Shown here: positions 54,101 through 64,000 of the stretch, piece by piece
Position numbering within the stretch: position 1 is the first letter of the stretch
How the letters are laid out: each line of letters starts with the position of its first letter
Translations under genes and position numbers: made by a program
Source of the DNA: Blattamonas nauphoetae
Lineage: Eukaryota; Preaxostyla; Oxymonadida
Assembly (NCBI GenBank): GCA_033064195.1
Contig: JARBJD010000137.1
Location: 1-64,000 of the forward strand
Length of the DNA stretch: 64,000 nucleotides
Direction: 5' to 3'
The notes under the pieces: generated by a model
Told to the model about the DNA's origin: nothing
Database searches by the model: none
Seen by the model: only the letters and a program-made list of their open reading frames with translations

Positions 54101-57100
54101 AGAGCTAATAGTTAGATTGCTGTGTGCTTTTATGAACGGAGTGTTGTCGAGCTTTAGTGTCGCTGGAAACTTCAGAGAATGGATATTGATTGATTTTCCT
54201 TTCGATGAGACGAATGGTGCCTTGAGTGTATTGGTGACAGTGAGTGTGACTGTGTCCAGCGTTAACGATGATGGAGAATCAACATCAAAAGCAGACGCCT
54301 CCAAACTAACGAAAGAGAGCTTGAGATTCTTCAACTTGAGTGTTGAGTTTATCAGGTGACAGAAAACAACACCTGTTTGCTTGATAGTGATGATTGAAAG
54401 GGAATCTCTCCACAAATCGACGGAGGTAGACGAATTTTGGCAAGTGAAAGGAGTCATTGTCTCCCGATACTCGAAATCTGTTGAGATGGAAGAGTGGACA
54501 TTGTTGTGGAGACGAGATCCGAGCAGAGATTGGAGTGACATCTCATCCGAAAGGAAGTTGGAGTTCATGATGTTGATATCTGCCCAAGCAAGAGGTCCAC
54601 CAGGACCTTGTCCTGTCAGACTGAAGAGGCCTGGTGGAGGGATGATTGGATGGGAGGAGTCGATGAGGAAGGTATGTGCAGATGGGAACGATTGTTGGGT
54701 TTCCAAGTTCAGATTAAGTTGGGATTCATCGAAGTCCTTCACAACAACATCATCGCCTTTCACTTTAGAATCCACATCTGTGCCAGCCAAGTTCTGATCA
54801 AATTTGTTCCATTCCATCTCTACCGAGCTCGATCCATCAGCCTTCATCAAATCAATCGCCCCTGCTCGTCCATTTGTACTGCACACCCCAAATCGACTGA
54901 AGAGAATCTTCACATCTCCACTCGTCATTCCCTCAACACAGCTACCACATGGAGTCGTTCCGACGGAGGATGGTTCGGGAGATGTGCGAGTGATTGTGAT
55001 GAAATACGTGTCCGAGATAGTGAGAGACGCAGAACCAGAAACAGAAAGGAGTGCTTCTTCTGATTTGATGTTCTGGAATGTTGAGTGAGCAATCCGTGTT
55101 GTGCCCAAAGAGAGCAACATCAGCGAGACAGTGTGACCAGAAACACCATCGACGAATGTTCGAGTGAGGAGCAAGTTGACATCTTCGTCCATCTCGACAA
55201 GTGTCGCAGATGAGGTTGATGGGATCAGCTTCATCGAGCGAAGTGTCAGCTTCCCTCCACTTTTTGGTTTGAACCCAGCTGTTGTCAACTCAGTGCAATG
55301 AAAGTTGGAGGTGTTCGATCTACTCCCAACAATCTCCACCTCGTGTTTTATTTCGATGAGTGATGTCTGCGAATGCGACCCTTCCGACAGAAACACGATG
55401 TTTGGAAGGAGTGAGTCGTCGGAGAGTGTCGCGAGGGCAACTGAGAGGGAGGAGTGTTCAGAGAAGTCTTCGTCTTCAGGCCAAGTTCCGACTCTCATTT
55501 TGTTGGTTTCTGGCTCTGTGGTGACTTCCGTGAAGAATGGACAAACGATTTTGGTTGATTGGTAGTTTGCAGTGATTGGTCGATTCGACGTGCAGCCAAC
55601 GATTGACGATTCATTCAACAGTTCCATCTGGCCAACATCACTCAACAGAAAGTCATTGACATTCGATGCGGGGAGATCAAAATGACAGTTCTCCAGAAAG
55701 AGACTTTGAGGAGTGAGTCCATACAGAATGTTCGCAGTTTTCGCGGACACGTTGGTGAATATGCAAGAATGAGCAAGAAAACGTGTGTACATCACTCTGA
55801 ACACGCCATGTGTGTGTGCCCCAAAACAATTAGTGAATGACGAGGAATCCACAGTGAGAGAGGAGATTGACGACGCTTGTATGATCGAGGAAGCAGCGGT
55901 TGAACATCCTGTGAAAATGCACTGTTGGAAGATGAGGTGTCGAGTTGGTGTGGTGACACTCACATGATATCCCTCCCTTGTCGTCACAGCTCCTGTGAAC
56001 GTTGTTCCTGCATAAAGAAAGCTGGCTGACACAGATTGTGTGTTTGATAAGTGATACGTTTGGTCCAGAACACAATTCATAAAGAGGATGTGACCAAGCA
56101 ATACGTTTACCGTTCGCATTTCGAACGATGTATTCTGAACATTCACTCTGATGAAGTCGATCGAACGATCTGTGAGGATGCTGTTGAGAGAGATCGTTGA
56201 ATTCGTGTTCAAGATTTCTGTGTCAATCATCGAGAACGATACTGGGATCGTTTTGATCGAACTGAGACGTACACACGTTCCTGTCGTCTGCCCATCACCA
56301 ATCAGACGACAGTTGTGAATTTTCAGGGCAACCTCAGCATTTGTGTAGTGTGAGATGAATCCGCCATTCAGCGTCTTTGATGTTACAGATTCTTCCTTCA
56401 TGTTCGAGTCGAGAATGTTCAGATTGTGGGCACTGTTTTACGTCCCCACACATCCGCCGAACTGGTGAGTGTTGTTTGATGAAGGATACCAATCCTTGAA
56501 CGAGCACGAATCGATTGTTGCCACAGGAGGTGTTATGACGCTTCCAGTGTTGGAATAAAGATACACACAGCCAGCATAGATGATTATATGTGGGAAAGAG
56601 GATGTGACGGAGCAGTTCTCAAACTCGCACAATGTGAGATTGAGTGCAGTGGTGTTCGAGTGGAAGAACAATGCGGAACCACCAGCGAACATCTGAAGAG
56701 ATGAGGTGATGGAATACTTCATGTTGAAGAACCAGCAACGATTAAACGTGACAGTCTCTTCAGTGAAATTGAACCGGTCCACGTTATTGTAGACTTTGCC
56801 TGTGAAGCGGTCAGTTTCGTTGTCGCCTGGTTCGGCAGGGGAGTCTGGGGTGTTGGTGGGGGCGAGAGAGGAGGAGAGGGGAGTGTGGGGAGAGAGTGAG
56901 GGTCGTTCAGATGACGTTGTCAGACACCAGTTGAATGAGCTGTTCGAGCACAGAAACCCTCCTCCTCCATTCATGTCCCGCAATGTCGATCCCGAAAGAT
57001 GGTTGTTGCTTCCCCAGATCGCACATCCAACCATTCGCTGTGAAAACAACCCCGAAACTTGACGAACAGTTCCTGGCAATGACGACACATTCGAAAATGA

Positions 57101-57838
57101 CATTTCCGAGAATGTCGTGCAGATCCCTTCCAAATGAGACCAAATTCCATTTTGCGAAGGCTGGGCCACTCCAATTCCGTCCGTTCCGATCACTCTTGTG
57201 TTCGCGATTCTTGTGACCACAATATCCAAAGAAAACAATTCTGATCCTCCACCTCCGCGAATATCCTCCACAATCGGGGCCAGGTGCTGTTTTGAGTTGT
57301 CCAGTGTGCATCCGACCAAGGTGATCGACGATGAAGTTTGAGGAGAAAGTGAGGATCCTTGTAAAACGAAGATGGAATGAGTTCCGGTCCAGTAGAAGCC
57401 ACAATTTGTGATGTGCACGGAAGAAGATGTGAGTGAAGCACACATCACAGCTCCATTCGACGATTCCGAGTGAAGATCAAAGGTCACATCCAAGGCTGAT
57501 AAGGATGCATTGTGAAGATGAAATAAGTTGTTCAGTCGATGTGAATGCTTGGTATTGTGACTATTTGGAGTGTTCATTTCCGATTTATGTTGGTCATTGT
57601 GATAATGAAGAGTTGTTCGATTCTGTCCTTTCAGGGTGAGGCTGACCGAATGGATGTCTTGGTTTGAAATAAACGCACCACCATTTGGGAGAGTGAGGAA
57701 TTGCGATCCATCCAAAGTTTCTGAGAGAGATTCCTTTTGAAGGACAGTTTCGAGGCGAATTGATTTCTGGATGTTGAATGCATGGAGTTCGGGTATAGCA
57801 AAAATGAGAATGATGTGTAGGAGATAAAAACGTATCAT
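48194..57838 (-). CDS. Giant surface pseudokinase gene (gene 3), with one in-frame TAA
   Basis: 3214 codons from ATG 57838 (chosen because it opens a good signal peptide, MIRFYLLHIILIFAIPELHA; an upstream in-frame ATG at 57922 spoils it). The only interruption is TAA at 56438-56440. The frame continues unchanged on both sides (GGCVGT stop NSAHNLNILDSNM). Family signature QRMVGCAIWGSNNHLSGSTL with DMNGGGGFLCSNSSF lies near residues 280-310. Most of the rest is beta-helix-like with many TLT/SLS ladders and GGV turns. Membrane helix about 2885-2912 (VTTIVAPIVFITVAIFLVFL), then SRRRNQKK. Pseudokinase C-lobe about 3010-3185: LSPHWIILDQTNNVLLRI, no DFG, RWNAPEQ, VFRLGLVLWELET, APDDRPS. Proline-rich tail PPPPPLNPP. 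If the TAA stops translation, only a 466-residue secreted fragment is made. Confidence 0.75.
56438..56440 (-). other. In-frame TAA in surface gene 3
   Basis: Context GGGACG TAA AACAGT on the minus strand. No nearby GT...AG pair removes it while keeping the frame. A recent nonsense change, a sequencing error, or read-through are all possible. A general TAA=Gln code is unlikely because other genes here end at TAA. Confidence 0.85.
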
Positions 57839-58106
57839 GGAGTTGTGGTGACGTGGGAGGGAGCTAATGATCGATGTAAGAGGGGGCCCAGTGATTGAAA
57901 TGATATGTATGGGTTCGATCAAACTCTCATTTCTTTTGAACGGTCTCAGAGCTATAATTATCTGATCGGTGTGGATGGAGAAGAGTATAGGGCTGAGTGG
58001 GATCCTATCTCTACTTCGTCAATCTCCAGTAAGAGAAGACACATTTTATGGGTTATCAGCCACTTGATCACGTTATCATCGTCGGTCAGGAGTCATACAG
58101 TCTGAG
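57839..58106. other. Divergent promoter region between surface genes 3 and 4
   Basis: 268 bases between outward-facing starts. Likely shared or back-to-back promoters. No motif common to the 32145-32831 region was found by eye. Confidence 0.5.
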
Positions 58107-59098
58107 ATGATCCTTGTCATCACCCTATTCCACTTCCTTCACTCGGTGGAAGCTGTTTGCAGAGATTTTAAAACAGTATTTGCTGAGAAATCGAATCGAA
58201 ACTGGAATGACTGGAATACTGAACAAAGGGTGATTCAGTTCGAATCAGGGTGGTTTTCGACAGAATCATTTCCAATTGTATCTCGGCGGATGGAGTTGCG
58301 TGGAAACATGACCCGATTCTCCGGAAAGTTGGACTCTCAAAAATCCTCGATTGGATATCTCAACTCAAACACTGTACATAGTCCAACTCCAGGCCATCGT
58401 CCCAAGTTATGGTTGTTAGATGTGCAGAACAGTACGCTGCACATGAACTCGTGGATTCTGGATGCGGAGGAATCAGGATGGTCGGCGTGTCTTCTTTCGT
58501 CATCTGATTTGACAATTGAGGGGAGGGAGATCGTTTCTAACATGGAATGCTCACCGTTCATCGTGACTGGTGATATGGATGAACATGGATGCAAAATCCA
58601 TATTATACAATGCTCTCACAAATCGACCTCGAATCTCGTTCTTCCACTCGTAGGAACATCTCAAAACCCGCCTGGGATTGATCTTGGAAAGCAATTGATA
58701 AATGATAGAACGGCAGACGATGAATCACATCTCAGTGTTTCGGTTAGTGGAGTTGGACTTATGATGAACAATCACCACTTTCAGCTTGGAACAGGTCCTC
58801 TTTTCACGTTCCACTCTGATCACATGTTGGACTATCTCATGGATGTGGAAATAAATCTGCTTCAAAGCAATCTTGTGAACGTTTCGTCTTCGTCTCCCTT
58901 TTTACCAAGCAATCAGCTGTTTGGGAGTGAAGTATGTCAACGAATGGTTGGGTGTTCCGTGTCACATTGCACGAATCACGACAGTGGGACGGGAATGATG
59001 TCGCCGAACATGAGAGGAAGTGTGATGTGTCTGAATACCTCCTTCTCGTCCTGCATCCGCGAACGAAACACAGTGGAAGACTTTAAGAACACAAACTA

Positions 59099-59123
59099 CA
59101 GGGTGATCAGTGAAAACTTGGGC
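59099..59123 (+). repeat. Mariner left terminal inverted repeat
   Basis: Pairs with 63572-63596 with one mismatch. Preceded by TA. Confidence 0.95.
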
Positions 59124-60247
59124 GACATTTCCCATCGAGTAACAAGTTGTTTTCACATCATTTCACCTAGTTTTCGTTGATTTGTTCAATTTTGTCTGTG
59201 AAAAACATTCTCAATCCAATGTTCGTATGTCAGAATCTCGAGAACGAGATGAACGACACGAGTCACAATGTGAGAACTCTCCGAAGAAGTGATAAATTAT
59301 GAAATAAACCGACCATCTCCCTCATGAGTGTATTAGAATCATTTTGGAGAGATGTTGCTTCGATAAACGTTCTTGTGTAGTGAGAAAAAGTAAAACGATG
59401 AATGTCGGTCCCAATGTGAGTGATATAGTGATTCAAAAACGAGATGAATGAAGCCTGCTGAAATACAATGAGAAAAGAAAAAGAGTACAAAGTGCGATCG
59501 TCAGATGTATTCTCCTTGATTCTCAACCACCTGTTCACATCTTCGAATCCAATTCTCGAAAACACGAATTCGTTTTTCAGTCGTCTGCTCGTTACCCTGA
59601 GCTTTTGCGCAAATTTAAACATTTTCAGCACACACACTGTACATCGCATGAACACAGCATAATTATCTCCATTTTGCCTTTATTCGGATTGAAAGGATGT
59701 AATAAGATCATTTTCATCGCCAGACCATTCTCTGACAATTGGATCAACATCAGAGGTGATCAACCCATTGACTAAAATTGTGACGTCAGGAAGAGACAGA
59801 CTGGTGCATTATAGCGATTATTGAAGAAACAATGACACAACAAGACAGAAGTGCAAAATAAATTGAAAGGATATCATCCATAAAACAGTGTTATTTACAG
59901 TTCACAAGACTGTGTTCACTTTTTTTTGATTTTCCATGCTGAGTTCGAACAGGTGAAGGCGCGGCGTGGTGTGATGGTATTGGAGTCGAAGTGGAGAGCC
60001 TTGTTCTTAGTGTGGGGATGACAATAGGATACGATCGTGAAGATGGACGTGATGAGCTTTGCATGGGTGTCAATCGGCAGCTGGGTGAGGAATCAAAACG
60101 ACGGCGGGATGTATGACCACATCAAACTAACGCAGGATGTTAAATGCAGCAAAGACAGTGTCAGCCTGACCCAAATTGTGATTTCTGGACGATGGACGAT
60201 CAGACTGGAAAGTCAGCAACGGGAAAGACGTGTTGTCGTCAACAGAC

Positions 60248-62095
60248 TCAATTGTGCACTCGTAGTCGCGTGCGGGGCGTCCGTTTTGGGATGGAAGCAG
60301 TTACGTATGGTTGGTTGGGGAAACAAACGTGTTGTGTCCTTTCGAGTGCAACGAGAAGGAATAGACGAGCAGATTCTGTTTCGGGCTGGTATTCATTCGG
60401 CCTGACGTTGTCTGTACACGCGCTGTATCTTCTTTGTGGACGTCGGCGGAGAGAAGAGGAGATGTGGCGAGCTGAGAGCGACGCGGCCAAGCGCATGCAT
60501 TTCTCTGAAACAGCGGTTCCTCCAGTCGTCATTTTGACACGCATATTCATTTTGGCATCACAATTCATCGATACGACGACAGTTGCTTCGATGTGGCCAT
60601 CTTTTGGGCTGCTGTTCTGTTCCATTCGGTTAAATGTGCCTGCCCCTCGACATGACCTTTGTTCATGATTGTCATGGATGGAAGTTTCATGAACATGAGT
60701 GTTCATTTCTCTGTAGCCACAGCAATTCATATTGAACGTAAACCAGAGCAGTGACACAGTCCTGGTTTGTGAGTCGCATTCCTAAATGACAAGTCGAGCT
60801 AGATAGCACTACCACGAGAAATGGAAGAGTACAAATGAAGATTTGTCGAGTGTTGTTCCAAAAAGGAAACAATGTTGATGAGAGAGCCAGGCATGGTATG
60901 TGATTTCTGCGACAGGGTTTGGGAGAACAGAAACATGAGGAGTACTGAGACAGGTTTGTTCTGACTCCTAATTAGTGATAATGAAGACATGTCGAGGGGC
61001 AATTACTTTGACAGAGTTTAGATCGGCTAGATCCAATGTCACATCTGAACACGCTGGAGGTACGCTGGCGATGTCGAGCGGATAGAATGATTGTGGCTCG
61101 TTAGTAATATCAGAGTCTAGCTGGCTTTGTGGACAGGTTGGATGTTCGAGTTGTGAATCATCATGATGACAGAGAGAAGATCTTTTGTGTGCTTGGCGCT
61201 CCTTATTGAGATAGTAAGAGCTGAGGAGAGGCTCACCGTCACGGCTCCATGCCCAAAGAGAAAGGTTTGATTCAGGGATCGCAGATACTGTTACTAAAGA
61301 ATCAACAGTACAAGAAAAATGAAGACGAGAGAAAGAGATGAGGGGAATGAGAAGGAGAGAGAATGATAAGTCAAGAAGATAAATGAGATGAAAACAAAGG
61401 GTGGAACATACGGTTTGTGCTATTTGGCATTGCATTGCCTGATCAGGACAGCCCGTTTGCTCAGAGTCACTTCAAAAGGTATCTATTGCTCAGTAAGTCT
61501 TAATAAGGAGAAAAACAAAAAAGATTGAGGCAAGCAAAGAGTGAAGCAAACAGTGTGTGGATTTAAGCAATCCACTGTTCGATCTCGACAAGCGTTTCGA
61601 TCCTTCTCGTTTCATATCGTATCGATGAGTAATTAGGTCTTAAAAAGAGAATGAACAATATAGAGAGAGGGATAACAGAGAGGGAAGCAGACGGTGTGCG
61701 TTCTTCAGCATTACCTTGCCCGATCGTGACGGCTTTTTTGATCCATCTCGTTCCATTTTCGATCCATCTTCAATTTGGTTCCAAGAAAGGGTAAAGTCAA
61801 TAAAAGAGAGGTAAACGAGAGGGGGGCATACTATTCCGGCACAACAATGTTCCCTGTTTTGGAAACAATCGATGAGTGAGATATGAGATATAGAGCAAAA
61901 AGACAAGAAGAAAGATGAAAGAGAGTCGAGAAAACACACTATCTTTTGATTAATCGCTTCAAAAGTCATTGTGTTGGATGTTGTGTTTGTGGTGGTTTGT
62001 GCATGTTGTTCGATCTTGTGCGATTTGGACCCATCATTTCTGGTTTTCAGCACAGATTCTGGAGGATGATCTAATCCATAAATTACTAGACTCAA
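60248..62095 (-). CDS. Possible multi-exon gene inside the nested transposon, unrecognised
   Basis: Several minus-strand pieces with protein-like composition are separated by T-rich stretches that look like introns (for example GTAATGCTG...TTTTTAAG). Three pieces share a motif: KTRNDGSKSHK near 62030, MERDGSKKPSRSGK near 61730 and MKREGSKRLSRSNSG near 61590, suggesting duplicated exons. Further pieces are NLSLWAWSRDGEPLLSSYYL near 61230 and a 170-codon frame at 60248-60757. No catalytic motif of a transposase is recognised. Exon limits cannot be fixed. Confidence 0.25.
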
Positions 62096-62194
62096 TCGAG
62101 TGAAACAAATCTCAAATACATAACTCAGAAGATATCACATGAAAACAATGTTCAACAGTTAGTTACCTTTCTCCATAATCTGTGCTGAAAACCA
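62044..62194. repeat. Inverted repeat with about 100-base loop
   Basis: CTGGTTTTCAGCACAGATTC near 62044 and its inverse (ATCTGTGCTGAAAACCAG) near 62177 could pair as a hairpin. It lies in the nested transposon. It may be a subterminal structure or a small older repeat. Confidence 0.55.
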
Positions 62195-63571
62195 GTCTTC
62201 ATAATTATGGTTCGGACACGAATACTCATCAGAATGGACTGTAAATGGATCGCTTTAGTCAGATTAAATCAGAATCACACTCCAAGATAGTGTCTCTGAT
62301 TCCTAAAATATGAGATTCTGGTGTTCAATCACTTCTCTTTGATTTTTCTCAACCATGATTTGGTGAAAGTGATTCACAATAAATGCAGAAAGTGTGCAGG
62401 TTGTGCTGACGAACTTTTTGTCCCAGCACACACTGTTCAGGGTGTGTTTGCACATTTGCTCAGGGTAATCTGCTCGGCCATAAAAGAAGTGATGTGTTTG
62501 GTCAATTCCGCATCTGATTTCACGTGAATTCCCTTGAGACGCATCTTCAACTCCCCAAACAGCCAGAAATCGCACGGGGCGAGATCTGGGCTGTATGGGG
62601 GGTGGGAAATTTTCGTAAATAGAGACGTTTCGAGATATTTTCGAACAAGCTTTGAATTATGGCATGGTGCGTTGTCAACGTGTAGAAAGTGCTCAAAGTT
62701 GTCGAGATCGAAAGAATCCTGCAACACGATGTCGTCCTCCATTTTATCCAAAATATCGTCAACAAAGACTTGTGCTGTAATCCCTTTGCCTCTGGGTATT
62801 AATCTGAAAAAAGTGAAGTTGATACCGAAGAAGGCCACCAACATTGTCTTGCCACTTCCAATACTGATCCTCTCCCTCACTGGTCGAGGATCGGATGGAC
62901 GAAGCCACACAAAAGAATGTGGATTCGTCCATTTAACCCAGCTTTCGTCTCCTGTCATCAAGTATTTCCAGCCTTTTTCTTTTTGCTTTTTAAGAATGAG
63001 GATGAGATCTTGCGCCAACTGGATCCGGTTACTTTTCTGTGACTCTGTTAGAATGTGTGGTACCCACCTTGTAAACCGTCTGATGAGGCCAAAATGGTCG
63101 AAGAGGCATTTCTTGATGGTTTGAGGGTGAAATCCCGTGATTCTCCACATTGCTCTCAGAGATAGTGAAGAATCTTCGTTTAAAATTTGCGTCAAAGCGT
63201 TAATGAGGGTGAGATTTGATCTGACATGTTTTGGGATTTGTCCTGAGACTGAGAATGTGCCGCTGTCCAAGTCTTTCATCACTTTCCGACATGTCTCCAA
63301 ACATGGTCTGTCTTCTGGATGGTAAGTTTCTAGTAATGCGTGTGCCTCTTTGTAGTGAAGCTGCATCCTCCAGCAGAATTCGATCAGAGTTCGATCTCGA
63401 ATCCTAAACTCAGACGAAGACATTTGATCATGGGCTCGATCAAGCCGAAAAAACCTAAGTTGAACATTTTTTTCAAAACTGTGAAAAACTGACTACTGAT
63501 GAAATATGACAAAACGAATTACCACTGACAATGGCAAACTCGATATCCTTCTGAGTAGTGAGAAACGGGCT

Positions 63572-63596
63572 GCCCAAGTTTTCACTGACCACCCTG
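63572..63596 (-). repeat. Mariner right terminal inverted repeat
   Basis: Inverted partner of 59099-59123. Followed by TA. Confidence 0.95.
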
Positions 63597-64000
63597 TACA
63601 CCCAAGGTGATCGTCTGAACAACGTGACATCAGATGTGACATCAGTCTCGTTCACTCTCTGCACATTCAACGAGATGTGGGTCGCAGCTGGTGGCTCCAA
63701 TTTAGGCGGATCAGCCATCTTCCTCGAAAAGACATCGTCGTCACTCACCGTAAGGACTTGCTTCTTCCGCAAATGCATCTGCATAGCGAATGACGACGAT
63801 GGTGGAGCCATTCACTTCAAGTGTTCAACAACCTTGAACCGTCCAATCTCACTCTCTGACTCATCTTTCACGGAATGTTCCACGTTATACAGTACGAACT
63901 CACCAAACTGTGGGGGAAGCGTCATTATTCAGTATACATCCTCGACATTGATCGATCGTTGCTTTTTCGAACTGTCCAGGGCAGATCGAGATGGAGCTGT

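Larger units (their letters stand above)
59592..62468. mobile_element. 2.9-kb DNA transposon with 8-bp target duplication, inserted in mariner
   Basis: Ends TTACCCTGAGC... at 59592 and the inverse ...GCTCAGGGTAA at 62468. The first 11 bases match exactly and the next dozen partly. The octamer TCTGCTCG flanks it on both sides (59584-59591 and 62469-62476). An 8-bp duplication is typical of hAT (also P and a few others). The TTACCCTG end is not classic hAT, so the superfamily is unproven. No transposase was recognised, so it may be non-autonomous, though a minus-strand gene-like region is present. Confidence 0.85.
59501..63423 (-). pseudogene. Mariner transposase, split by a nested transposon
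   Basis: The first 318 codons (63423-62469) include the N-terminal helix-turn-helix region, WVPHILTESQKSNRIQLAQD (the WVPHEL motif), the first catalytic Asp in TGDESWVKW, the second in HVDNAPCHNSKL, and the third in YSPDLAPCDFWLF, giving the D,D34D triad of mariner. The frame then enters the nested element. The C-terminal codons lie at 59583-59501 (TTEKRIRVFENWIRRCEQVV, then ENQGEYI and TGA), a normal mariner tail. Leaving out the nested element and one of its 8-base duplications gives an uninterrupted 345-residue protein, the standard family length. The enzyme cuts and joins the element ends at TA. This copy cannot make it as it stands, but no other damage was seen. Confidence 0.9.
59099..63596 (-). 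mobile_element. Mariner-family DNA transposon (D,D34D), carrying a nested insertion
   Basis: Terminal inverted repeats at 59099-59123 and 63572-63596 (CAGGGTGRTCAGTGAAAA..., 24 of 25 bases alike), flanked on each side by TA (59097-59098, 63597-63598), the mariner target duplication. It spans 4498 bases because another element of 2877 bases plus an 8-base duplication sits inside it. Without that it would be about 1.6 kb, near normal mariner size. Near-identical end repeats and an otherwise open transposase point to recent activity. Confidence 0.95.
58107..64000 (+). pseudogene. Giant surface protein gene (gene 4), interrupted by mariner, 3' end outside window
   Basis: Starts MILVITLFHFLHSVEA, a signal peptide. 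Residues about 250-320 carry LGTGPLFTF and the family signature QRMVGCSVSHCTNHDSGTGM with RGSVMCLNTSF. The frame reaches 59098, where a mariner element lies at a TA dinucleotide, and resumes at 63597/63599 in the same frame with YTQGDRLNNVTSDV, then CTFNEMWVAAGGSNLGGSAI and CSTLYSTNSPNCGGSVII, the beta-helix pattern seen in the other three genes. No further stop is seen to the end of the window. The membrane helix and pseudokinase are expected beyond 64000. As it stands the product would end shortly inside the transposon (59180). Confidence 0.8.

Noticed and set aside
48194-57838. Alternative genetic code (TAA/TAG = Gln)
   Set aside because: The idea came from the in-frame TAA, but several well-supported genes here end at TAA or TAG (for example 22143, 47399, 15324) and the giant genes have no other in-frame TAA/TAG.
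60144-60668. 174-codon plus-strand open frame as transposase of the nested element
   Set aside because: No DDE, hAT or other transposase motif is visible, and the opposite strand is equally open.
1-64000. CRISPR arrays, rRNA and tRNA genes, bacterial operons
   Set aside because: No regularly spaced direct repeats with unique spacers, no rRNA-like blocks and no foldable tRNA were seen. Introns and gene style are eukaryotic.

Overview
The window looks like nuclear DNA of an anaerobic flagellate, most likely an oxymonad close to Blattamonas nauphoetae. The evidence is the mix of short GT-AG introns (30 to 95 nt), huge intronless surface-protein genes, and a family of about 360-residue helical-repeat (ARM/HEAT-like) proteins of a type I recall from that genome. 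The host assignment is recall plus inference. The standard code fits: TAA, TAG and TGA all end genes.

Layout. 1-12055 is a decayed virus-like element (Polinton or Polinton-like virus type). It holds two adjacent capsid-like genes, a packaging-ATPase relic, a fibre-like gene with an S74 intramolecular chaperone end, and a shared T-rich motif just upstream of many starts. Its left end lies outside the window. Its right edge abuts a helical-repeat gene that lacks its 5' part. 12056-19607 carries three relatives of this helical-repeat family separated by long pyrimidine-rich spacers. 20376-22143 is a three-exon CRAL-TRIO/RhoGAP gene.

23085-64000 is dominated by four giant surface-protein genes in two head-to-head pairs (23085-32144 minus with 32832-41240 plus; 48194-57838 minus with 58107->64000 plus). 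The three whose 3' ends are in view share one architecture: signal peptide, N-terminal signature, beta-helix and/or Ig-like repeats, one membrane helix, and a cytoplasmic kinase C-lobe with no catalytic residues. Between the pairs, 42042-47399 is a 16-exon gene for an apparently active kinase fused to four SPRY-like modules, with introns as short as 30 nt and duplicated exons.

Three of the four surface genes are interrupted. One has a compound inverted-repeat insertion exactly in its membrane helix. One has a single in-frame TAA. One has a mariner transposon at a TA, and that mariner carries a second transposon with 8-bp target duplications. Removing both insertions on paper restores the host frame and a full-length 345-residue mariner transposase. 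The strongest candidate for something little described is this paired family of giant membrane-anchored pseudokinases with the kinase-SPRY gene between them.
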